Source: Sediminispirochaeta sp.
Lineage (GTDB): Bacteria > Spirochaetota > Spirochaetia > DSM-16054 > Sediminispirochaetaceae
Assembly (NCBI GenBank): GCA_011046055.1
Contig: DSBN01000053.1
Span: 1 to 12,353, forward strand
DNA: 12,353 bases
Direction: 5' to 3'
Part shown: in pieces, positions 1-5,518 of the stretch
Layout: each line of letters starts with the position of its first letter
Position numbering within the stretch: position 1 is the stretch's first letter
Program-made: the position numbers and the translations under genes
The notes under the pieces: generated by a model
Database searches by the model: none
Seen by the model: only the letters and a program-made list of their open reading frames with translations
What the model was told of the DNA's origin: nothing

Positions 1-1
1 C

Positions 2-457
2 CCTCTGGCCGCGGGCTATATCTCGAGGCGCACCGTGATCAAACGGCGCGGGGTCGAGTACTTTGAGCAGGTCTTTCTCAAAAAGTTCGACCACACTACC
101 ATCGGCGGCTTGCTGCTGACCCTGATCATCCTATTCTCCTTTCAGGGTGAGATTATTCTGAACAATCCCCTGCACATACTGCTGATCGCCGTCCCCCTAA
201 TCATTCAGACCTTTCTCATCTTCGGTATCGCCTATGGTTGGGCCAAACTGTGGAAGGTGCCCTACGACATAGCCGCTCCGGGGGCAATGATCGGAGCGAG
301 CAACTTTTTTGAGCTGGCGGTGGCGGTGGCGGTGAGTCTGTTCGGACTGCAGTCGGGTGCTGCGCTGGCAACGGTGGTGGGCGTACTGGTGGAAGTGCCG
401 ATCATGCTGAGCCTAGTGAAAATTGCGGTGGCCACCCGCGCTTCCTTTCAGGGATAA
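2..457 (+). CDS. acr3: Arsenite efflux permease Acr3, C-terminal part (5' truncated)
   Basis: This is an inner-membrane carrier that expels arsenite. The reading frame is open from base 2 and ends with TAA at 455-457, so only about the last 151 residues are present and the true start lies upstream. At least three hydrophobic helices are visible. The stretch GASNFFELAVAV is the hallmark of the Acr3 family; its Glu corresponds to the conserved acidic residue of the ninth helix that is needed for transport in characterised Acr3 proteins. The AVAVAV part is encoded by three tandem GGCGGT units at 316-333. The regulator arsR starts 4 bases after the stop and arsC follows, which confirms an arsenic operon. 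Assignment to Acr3 rather than to the unrelated ArsB permease rests on this motif and on the sequence around it. Confidence 0.93.
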   Translation, partial: PLAAGYISRRTVIKRRGVEYFEQVFLKKFDHTTIGGLLLTLIILFSFQGEIILNNPLHILLIAVPLIIQTFLIFGIAYGWAKLWKVPYDIAAPGAMIGASNFFELAVAVAVSLFGLQSGAALATVVGVLVEVPIMLSLVKIAVATRASFQG

Positions 458-461
458 AAAA

Positions 462-875
462 ATGCGTGATATTGTCGATGAGCTGAAAACCCTGGCCGAT
501 TTGAATCGTCTGCGGATCCTTTCGCTGATATGGGAAGGGGGAGACTTGTGCGGCTGCGAGGTCGAACGGATACTCGATATGAAACAGAGCAACACCTCAC
601 GCCAGCTGCAGCGCCTGCGGGCAGCCGGCTTTCTCCACAGCTATAAACAGGCTCAGTGGTCCCACTACCGTATAGCGGCTGCCCACATTGGGGAGGAGAG
701 CCTGCTGCGGCAAATTATTATATTGGCTCGAGCCTCGACGGAGGTCTACGACGCTGACCTCGATAGATTGCGCGACTACCGCGATCGCGGTTTCTCCTGC
801 CAGACCATCCACACCTGGGTTCCCTTTGACCCAAGCAATATATCCACACAATCGAGGAGCACACATGAGCATTAA
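462..875 (+). CDS. arsR: ArsR-family arsenite-responsive repressor
   Basis: This is a 137-residue winged-helix repressor that is expected to leave its operator when As(III) binds. The ATG at 462 is preferred because it follows the acr3 stop by 4 bases, has an AGGG about 8 bases upstream, and gives the normal ArsR N-terminus ([15 protein letters not shown]). The sensor motif DLCGCEV places Cys30 and Cys32 at the start of the recognition-helix region, the classic As(III) site. A third cysteine, Cys113, lies near the C-terminus and could be a third thiolate ligand. The recognition helix reads [18 protein letters not shown] (residues 41-58). The last codons overlap arsC by 11 bases. The regulator sits between permease and reductase rather than first in the operon, so the operator it binds is probably upstream of this window. 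Confidence 0.93.
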   Translation: MRDIVDELKTLADLNRLRILSLIWEGGDLCGCEVERILDMKQSNTSRQLQRLRAAGFLHSYKQAQWSHYRIAAAHIGEESLLRQIIILARASTEVYDADLDRLRDYRDRGFSCQTIHTWVPFDPSNISTQSRSTHEH

Positions 876-1305
876 GAAAAAAAAGGTGCTGTTTATCTGC
901 ATCCACAACAGCGCTCGCAGCCAGATGGCCGAAACCTTTCTCAACGACCTGGGCGGAGAGTGGTTCCAGGCCGAGAGCGCCGGTCTCGAACCGGGCACCC
1001 TGAATCCCCTGGTGGTGCAGGTGATGGCCGAAGAGGGCTACGATATCTCCGGCAACTCCACCAACAGCGTGTTCGACTTCTACCAGCAGCAGCGGTCCTA
1101 CGACTTTGTGGTGGCGGTCTGCAGCAAGGAGGCCGAAGAGCGCTGCCCCATTTTCCCCGGAGCCCGCCGTCGGCTCCACTGGCCCTTCGACGACCCCTCA
1201 TCGATGGGCGGCAGCGAGCAGGAGCGCCTGGAGGCTACCCGCCGAATCCGCGACCAGATCAAGGCCAAGATCGGTGAGTTCATCGCCGAGGAGAAGTCCT
1301 CCTGA
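865..1305 (+). CDS. arsC: Arsenate reductase, low-molecular-weight phosphatase fold (thioredoxin-type)
   Basis: This 146-residue cytoplasmic enzyme reduces arsenate to arsenite, which Acr3 then exports. The start at 865 has a GAGGAG ribosome site at 854-859 and overlaps the end of arsR, suggesting translational coupling. The phosphatase-like P-loop is CIHNSARS (Cys12 to Arg18). The resolving cysteines of the thioredoxin-coupled class appear as Cys86 and Cys94 in [12 protein letters not shown], and the general-acid Asp region is HWPFDDPS (Asp109/Asp110). This pattern matches the Staphylococcus pI258/Bacillus ArsC class and not the glutaredoxin-dependent E. coli plasmid class. The gene ends 17 bases before the convergent stop of the ATPase gene. 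I see no strong terminator in that gap, so ars transcripts may run antisense into the ATPase gene. Confidence 0.93.
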   Translation: MSIKKKKVLFICIHNSARSQMAETFLNDLGGEWFQAESAGLEPGTLNPLVVQVMAEEGYDISGNSTNSVFDFYQQQRSYDFVVAVCSKEAEERCPIFPGARRRLHWPFDDPSSMGGSEQERLEATRRIRDQIKAKIGEFIAEEKSS

Positions 1306-1322
1306 CGAAAAATCCGTGGTTT

Positions 1323-2672
1323 TCAGGTCGATGGGCAGAGAGTTCGCACATACTGGGGCAGCTTTGCCGCATGGTAGTAGGGTATATTGAGGAGCAGTGA
1401 TGATTTTTTCTTCATCGTAGTGATGGTATTTACGGAATGAGCTCCGGCATACAGGCGCACCCCGCATCGCTCATCGCTCATGTCGAGAAACTGCATCAGT
1501 GATCGCAGCCTTCCGACGGCACCTGCCTTCACTTCCACCGGTATGATCTGACCGTCAACCAGAACAAGATAATCGACCTCCGCGCTGGACTGTTTTTTTT
1601 CCCGGACCCAATAGAGGTAGCCTACAAGTTCAGTGGGCGAAGAAGATCGTAGTTCCTGACCAACTATATGCTCGGCGAACAAGCCCTTACGGGCATCCCT
1701 CAAGTCGCGAATCGAAATGAGTTCTTCCTGTACGCCCATCGCATATGCGCAAAGCCCGGTATCGAGGAGGTGTAGACGCGGTTTTTTTCTTTTGTTCCTT
1801 TGCAGAGGCAAGCCCGTGGAAGTTAGGGGATATTCCACGGTACAGAGCATGGCTTTCTGCAGCGTCTCGAAGCTTTCCTTGACTTGGGTACTACCATAGG
1901 AGCTCCCCCCGTAGCCGTTGAACGTAAGCCTCTGCATCGGGTGGAAGAGCATAGTGGAAAAGACATGCCGAGCGATCGCTTTTTTCGACTCAGAGATCGG
2001 ATATTTCTCGATATCATCGGCGTACGATGTAATTAGGTCATGATAGACTTGCCGTACCCTTATCAGATCCCCGCTCTCCGCATAGGTCCTCACAGCCTCG
2101 GGCATCCCGCCGACCAGGGTATATCGGTGAAAAAGCTCCAGAAGTTTCTCATGGGCATAATCGGGTACCGGTACCTGTTGAAAGGCTTCCACAGCCTGGG
2201 TCTCCCCGAGTGCCAGGAGAAACTCCTCAAATGAGACCGGATGCATATACGCATAAGTGACCCGGCCTACCGGGAAAGCTCTCCTCACATCTACTGATTG
2301 TTCGAGCAGAGAGCCTGCGGCAACTATATGGTACTCCGGATATTCTTCATAGAGATATCGCAACAGATTGATTGCTCGGTCGGATCGCTGTATCTCATCA
2401 ATAAATATCAGTGTCTTACGTTCTTTCCGCACACCCCGCAGGAAGAATACCTCATCGACGACTTCGTGCAAGGGACGCTCATTGTAGAATAGTCTCAGAT
2501 CTTCGTACCGGTCGAGGTTTAAATGGATATATTGCGGGTAGTCCTCGGCAAACTTCAATACGGTGGTCGTCTTCCCGGTCTGTCGAGCCCCCCTGATCAC
2601 CAGAGGTTTCCGCACGGAACGTCCACCCCATTCACGAAGGTACCCTTCAAGCTTTCGTGGAAATACCTGCAT
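1323..2672 (-). CDS. AAA+ ATPase with C-terminal DUF4143 domain
   Basis: This 449-residue protein belongs to the large, poorly understood group of stand-alone bacterial and archaeal ATPases with an N-terminal P-loop domain and a C-terminal DUF4143 domain. Walker A is GARQTGKT (28-35), Walker B is LIFIDEIQ (88-95), and the sensor-like motif AAGSLLE lies at 118-124. The C-terminal half carries LLDTGLCAYAMG (302-313) and an EVDYLVLVDG...VEVKAG arrangement (365-384) that resembles a PD-(D/E)xK nuclease-like core, with Asp367, Glu380 and Lys382 as candidate residues. The ATG at 2670-2672 is preceded on its own strand by AAGG at 2677-2680. The gene stands alone between convergent arsC and the region 2673-3042. 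It has no obvious partner, and its physiological role is unknown. Such genes are often scattered or recently transferred, but nothing here proves transfer. Confidence 0.9.
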   Translation of the reverse strand: MQVFPRKLEGYLREWGGRSVRKPLVIRGARQTGKTTTVLKFAEDYPQYIHLNLDRYEDLRLFYNERPLHEVVDEVFFLRGVRKERKTLIFIDEIQRSDRAINLLRYLYEEYPEYHIVAAGSLLEQSVDVRRAFPVGRVTYAYMHPVSFEEFLLALGETQAVEAFQQVPVPDYAHEKLLELFHRYTLVGGMPEAVRTYAESGDLIRVRQVYHDLITSYADDIEKYPISESKKAIARHVFSTMLFHPMQRLTFNGYGGSSYGSTQVKESFETLQKAMLCTVEYPLTSTGLPLQRNKRKKPRLHLLDTGLCAYAMGVQEELISIRDLRDARKGLFAEHIVGQELRSSSPTELVGYLYWVREKKQSSAEVDYLVLVDGQIIPVEVKAGAVGRLRSLMQFLDMSDERCGVRLYAGAHSVNTITTMKKKSSLLLNIPYYHAAKLPQYVRTLCPST

Positions 2673-2676
2673 AAAC

Positions 2677-2792
2677 CTTATTTTATAGTAGCTTTATAAC
2701 AAAGTAAAGGTTAAATAGTGCAAATCCACATACAAAGTAAACGTTAAAAACCCGATCCGACAAAATGTCATTAAAAATAGAAGATTTGCACT
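2677..2792 (-). promoter_or_regulatory. Repeat-rich upstream region of the ATPase gene
   Basis: Directly upstream of the ATPase start the DNA is AT-rich and contains a 17-base direct repeat, ACAAAGTAAAGGTTAAA at 2699-2715 and ACAAAGTAAACGTTAAA at 2732-2748, with 16 of 17 bases identical and a 33-base period (about three helical turns). A perfect 10-base inverted repeat, AGTGCAAATC at 2717-2726 and GATTTGCACT at 2783-2792, brackets the second copy. On the gene strand each direct repeat contains TTTACT, a possible -35 element, but no single convincing -35/-10 pair could be chosen. The arrangement suggests a regulator binding tandem sites. The function is inferred. Confidence 0.45.
2699..2748. 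repeat. Pair of 17-base direct repeats, 33-base period
   Basis: The two copies are at 2699-2715 and 2732-2748 and differ at one position (G/C at the eleventh base). There are only two copies, so this is neither a CRISPR array nor a typical iteron origin. The position in front of the ATPase start makes operator use the simplest reading. Confidence 0.75.
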
Positions 2793-2833
2793 CACAACAG
2801 GATACCCCCGGTACCCGATACTCTTTTTTGCCG

Positions 2834-2851
2834 TTAGGTAGTTCTACCTAA
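2834..2851. repeat. Perfect palindromic element TTAGGTAG-TT-CTACCTAA
   Basis: Two 8-base arms (2834-2841 and 2844-2851) are exact reverse complements around a TT centre. A two-base centre is too short for a stable RNA loop, so a dimeric DNA-binding protein site is more likely than a terminator. It lies in the gene-free stretch between the ATPase promoter and the 3' end of the flavoprotein gene. Its target gene is not clear. The nearest plus-strand candidate is the tiny frame at 2870-2974. Confidence 0.5.
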
Positions 2852-2869
2852 TTTCAGTTTTCTCGTAAA

Positions 2870-2974
2870 TTGAGTAAAACGGCGGATGATATAGGGTCTC
2901 TGTATTCCTCACCCTTGCCTGAGTTGAGGCGGAAGGAGAAGCTGGTGGGCTTAGCCGAAGAATGGAGTTGGTGA
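2870..2974 (+). other. Possible 34-codon reading frame or gene remnant
   Basis: A frame opening with TTG at 2870 and ending with TGA at 2972-2974 encodes a charged peptide that includes LPELRRKEKLVGLAEEW, which looks like real protein (an amphipathic helix) rather than random translation. There is no clear ribosome binding site before the TTG. It could be a small protein, the N-terminal stub of a decayed gene, or chance. The palindrome at 2834-2851 lies just upstream and the hairpin at 2977-3024 just downstream, which fits a short transcription unit. I do not recognise the peptide. Confidence 0.2.
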
Positions 2975-2976
2975 TT

Positions 2977-3031
2977 CTGGCTCAGAGATACTAATACATC
3001 GCAGCATTAGAATCTCCGCACCAGTGTTTTT
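2977..3031 (+). terminator. Terminator-like hairpin followed by a T run
   Basis: GAGATACTAAT (2985-2995) pairs with ATTAGAATCTC (3006-3016) with one mismatch across a 10-base loop. An outer CTGG (2977-2980) pairs with CCAG (3021-3024). Five T residues follow at 3027-3031 on the plus strand, which is the orientation of an intrinsic terminator for a plus-strand transcript. On the minus strand the same hairpin lies just past the flavoprotein stop codon but lacks a downstream T run, so there it could only act as a weak terminator or a 3'-end stabiliser. Confidence 0.4.
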
Positions 3032-3042
3032 ATCACCCCACC

Positions 3043-4473
3043 TCAGCGATCGGCCAGCAGGTCGGTAGGCCTCTGCCCGTCCATAAGCTCATGGTAGGTC
3101 TCGTAGATTCGTTCTGTCAGTTTTAGACGCAGTTCGGTGAGCTGGGCGGAAGCTTTCTTGTACTCCTGCCGCAGCGCGGAGATACTCTCCTTCCGCGTGT
3201 TCTCTATCTTTGCCGCCAGGTTCCGTTCGTATGCGTTTTTTGCCACTCGGAAGCGCTCCTCAGCCGAGAGATACTCCTCTCTCAGCTGCCGGATACGGGA
3301 GATAACCTCCGCCGCTCTCTCTTTCATATCGTTGAACAGAGTTTGGAGGTAGCCGGCTCGCAGCTCTTCCATCAGTTCGGCGGTCGGTACAATGGCTTTG
3401 ACCCGGTACGCGTTGCTGCCGACGAAGGCAAATCCCCGGGAGAGCCTCCCTTTGCGCGCGTTGTTGAGGGCAATGGAGATACAGTAGTTCGCCTCATCGG
3501 CTTGACAGCCGGCAAGACACTGCCAGGGGCATTTGAAGGGCTGTTTCTCCCCGGAAGCTTGCTCCAAAAACTCGTTGAGGATCGCCCTTCCCGGCAGTCC
3601 TACGGGACTCTTGATGATTCCGATGTCCTCTTTTCGCGCGTTGACGTAAGCCTCCTTGAAGGCCCTGTCGGCATCGCACTCCTCGGTGGCGACAAACCGG
3701 GTCCCCATTTGCACCGCCTGGGCGCCGGACTTCATGATGTTGTAGATATCCTCTCCGGTGAAAATCCCACCCGCGGCGATGACCGGAATCTCCCGCTGGA
3801 ACTCCTCTTGATAAGGAGCTACAGTCTCCCGAACTTCCGGCACGACCTTCTCTATTCTGTAAGCCGGATCGCCGATCTCATCCTCCGGCACGCCGAGGTG
3901 GCCGCCGGCCTCAGGCCCCTCTACCACTATGGCGTCGGGAACGTCCTTGTAGATACGCTTCCACATCTTGAAAATAAGATCCGCCGCCCGCTGCGAACTG
4001 ACAATGGGGGCGACCTTGATATTGTTTTTTCGTATCTCGTCGACGGGGATGTTCTTTATCGGCAGACCGGCGCCCATTATTATGAGGTCCACCCTCTCTT
4101 CGATCGCGGTCAGCAGCAGCTCGTGGAAGTCGTTCAGCGCCACCATGATATTAACCCCGATGATGCCTTTGGTTCGCGATCGAGCTTTTCTAATCTCCTT
4201 GCGCAGCGCGCGGATATTGGCCGCCCGCCCGTCCTTGAAGTAGTCCGCCTCGATCATACCAACGCCGTTGGCGGCGATCACCCCTATTCCCCCGTTCTCC
4301 GCGACGGACGATGCCAGACCGGACAGCGATATACCGACCCCCATGCCCCCCTGCACTATCGGTACCCGGGCGACGAGGTCGCCGATCCTCAGCTTTGGCA
4401 TTTCAAACTTGGGTAGATTGATCTGTATCGATTTTATCAAAGATATAAAACTCTCGTAGGTAAGCTCAGTCAT
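3043..4473 (-). CDS. Nitronate monooxygenase/FabK-like FMN-dependent TIM-barrel protein with coiled-coil tail
   Basis: This 476-residue protein belongs to the 2-nitropropane dioxygenase/nitronate monooxygenase superfamily, which also contains FabK-type enoyl-ACP reductases. FMN- and phosphate-binding motifs are visible: QGGMGVG (41-47), GPEAGGHLG (186-194), AAGGIFTG (233-240) and GAQAVQMGTRF (250-260). After the barrel comes a cysteine cluster, Cys315, Cys319, Cys323 and Cys331, in CPWQCLAGCQ...YC. The last 90 or so residues are highly charged and heptad-like, probably a coiled coil, an extension that minimal family members lack. The start at 4471-4473 is chosen because GGAGGG lies about 8 bases upstream; a further in-frame ATG at 4599 would lie upstream of the predicted transcription start. 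The gene stands alone and diverges from the AOR operon. The substrate cannot be assigned: nitronate, enoyl thioester or another electron acceptor are all possible. Confidence 0.85.
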   Translation of the reverse strand: MTELTYESFISLIKSIQINLPKFEMPKLRIGDLVARVPIVQGGMGVGISLSGLASSVAENGGIGVIAANGVGMIEADYFKDGRAANIRALRKEIRKARSRTKGIIGVNIMVALNDFHELLLTAIEERVDLIIMGAGLPIKNIPVDEIRKNNIKVAPIVSSQRAADLIFKMWKRIYKDVPDAIVVEGPEAGGHLGVPEDEIGDPAYRIEKVVPEVRETVAPYQEEFQREIPVIAAGGIFTGEDIYNIMKSGAQAVQMGTRFVATEECDADRAFKEAYVNARKEDIGIIKSPVGLPGRAILNEFLEQASGEKQPFKCPWQCLAGCQADEANYCISIALNNARKGRLSRGFAFVGSNAYRVKAIVPTAELMEELRAGYLQTLFNDMKERAAEVISRIRQLREEYLSAEERFRVAKNAYERNLAAKIENTRKESISALRQEYKKASAQLTELRLKLTERIYETYHELMDGQRPTDLLADR

Positions 4474-4588
4474 AATGGACCCTCCATCGGCATTTTTTCG
4501 GTTGCGGGCCGATACCCTGCATAGTAAACCTTTTTTCCGATTTTGAATACCGGATTGAAAGACTTTTCCTCCACTTTTGAAAAGCTGG

Positions 4589-4618
4589 ATTATTACCACT
4601 GTTTTTTTGCACTATCAA
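4589..4618 (-). promoter_or_regulatory. Sigma70-like promoter for the flavoprotein gene
   Basis: Read on the minus strand, TTGATA (4613-4618) is followed after 18 bases by AATAAT (4589-4594). Each matches the consensus at five of six positions. A start near 4582 would give a leader of about 110 bases before the ATG at 4473, and would exclude the upstream in-frame ATG at 4599 as the start codon. Confidence 0.5.
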
Positions 4619-4810
4619 TCTTTTTTTTAGATATAATTTCTTTTATATTACATATTTTTCACATTTGTTGCGCCATTTAGAATTTTGTTGTTACACTAAT
4701 GAATTCTCTGACACCTAATCACAATTATGCTAATATGATATATCAGTAAATTTTTATAAATTGCAGATATTTTTTATATAAAAAAAGTTACATACTTTTA
4801 TATGTCCGAA
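4619..4810. promoter_or_regulatory. AT-rich divergent control region upstream of the AOR operon
   Basis: This stretch between the divergent flavoprotein promoter and the first AOR-operon gene is strikingly AT-rich, with runs such as a T-tract near 4620 and TATATAAAAAAA near 4777. It must hold the promoter for the seven-gene operon, but so many A/T hexamers fit a -10 that none can be picked with confidence. TATAAA at 4777-4782 is one candidate. A 10-base palindrome TGATATATCA lies at 4736-4745. No convincing FNR or CRP box was found. The composition would suit binding by a nucleoid protein. No gene is seen here. Confidence 0.45.
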
Positions 4811-4822
4811 GAGGAGGGCTTC

Positions 4823-5497
4823 ATGTCAGATGAACGGAATACGGTTCTCGATACATCGATGAATCGTCGTGATTTTTTGAAGTTGACCGGTATGAGCGCC
4901 GTTGGTGTATCCGCCTTGTCATGGCTTCTACCAGGCTGTACTTCGAACAAGGAAGACGTAGCAGTTTTTGAGACAGCTTCCGGGGTTCTGATTCACGAAT
5001 CTCCCCGTTGTACCGGTTGTCTGCTCTGCGAAAACGCATGTACCGGCGTAAACGACGGAAAATCCAGCCAGTACCTTGCCCGGGTCAAAGTGAGTTCTGG
5101 ATTGGCTTACGGCTCCAACGGAGTGCGAGGAGAATGGTGGAAAACCGACGGCGCCATGGGCAACTTCAGGTTGGATGCGGAACTCTGCCGCCAGTGTGAA
5201 CAGCCCGCCTGTGCTCTGGCCTGCCCGGAGAATGCGATCTTTGAAGAACCGAAGGTAGGCGCCCGGGAGATCGACCCGGAGAAATGCGTGGGCTGCGGAA
5301 CCTGCGAGAGAGCATGTCCCTGGGGAATACCCAAGATCGATCCGGAGACTAACGTAGCCACCAAATGTGTGCTCTGTCACGGCTACTCAGCCTGCGTATC
5401 GATATGTCCGACCGGAGCTCTCCACTACGTGAGAGTTGGGATGAAGCGACTCGGAAGTACCGGGAACACTTCCTCACCGAAAAAATATAATCAGTAA
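4823..5497 (+). CDS. Tat-signal ferredoxin-like subunit with four [4Fe-4S] clusters
   Basis: This 224-residue electron-transfer protein is the probable partner of the AOR encoded next. The ATG at 4823 is chosen over the one at 4802 because GAGGAGGG (4811-4818) sits 4 bases before it. A twin-arginine signal is clear: NRRDFLKLTG (14-23), followed by a short hydrophobic stretch ending in LLPGC (Cys39), which could be an atypical lipoprotein site. Sixteen cysteines form four cluster motifs in the DmsB/HycB-like order: Cys63/66/69/73, Cys122/125/130/134, Cys155/158/161/165 and Cys182/185/191/195. This resembles the ferredoxin-like proteins of the E. coli ydh cluster (YdhY/YdhX). The signal implies folding and cluster insertion in the cytoplasm, then export by Tat. 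The AOR gene starts 21 bases after the stop. No quinone-reacting membrane anchor is encoded nearby. Confidence 0.92.
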   Translation: MSDERNTVLDTSMNRRDFLKLTGMSAVGVSALSWLLPGCTSNKEDVAVFETASGVLIHESPRCTGCLLCENACTGVNDGKSSQYLARVKVSSGLAYGSNGVRGEWWKTDGAMGNFRLDAELCRQCEQPACALACPENAIFEEPKVGAREIDPEKCVGCGTCERACPWGIPKIDPETNVATKCVLCHGYSACVSICPTGALHYVRVGMKRLGSTGNTSSPKKYNQ

Positions 5498-5518
5498 ATA
5501 GAGACAAGGAGAGTACAT

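Noticed and set aside
316..333. GGCGGT tandem repeat in acr3 as a variable-number locus
   Set aside because: Three in-frame units encode a conserved hydrophobic AVAVAV stretch of the family, so there is no sign of instability.
423..461. TTG at 423 as the arsR start
   Set aside because: It would add 13 residues overlapping acr3 and unlike any ArsR N-terminus; ATG 462 directly after the acr3 stop fits better.
2699..2748. CRISPR array or iteron origin
   Set aside because: Only two repeat copies of 17 bases with a 16-base spacer, no cas or replication gene nearby.
3343..4416. Long plus-strand frame of 357 codons
   Set aside because: It is antisense to the clear flavoprotein gene, has no family resemblance, and arises from the codon bias of the real gene.
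4474..4599. ATG at 4599 as the flavoprotein start
   Set aside because: The extra 42 residues are not family-like, the ribosome site GGAGGG favours 4473, and the predicted promoter lies within this stretch.
4693..4734. Three CTAAT words upstream of the AOR operon as a regulatory array
   Set aside because: Spacing is irregular (19 and 15 bases) and the word is too short to stand out in this AT-rich region.
4736..4745. TGATATATCA as an FNR or CRP site
   Set aside because: FNR sites need TTGAT-N4-ATCAA; here the half-sites are separated by two bases and the outer bases do not match. Short palindromes are expected in such AT-rich DNA.
4802..4822. ATG at 4802 as the start of the FeS subunit
   Set aside because: The strong GAGGAGGG lies downstream of it and in front of ATG 4823.
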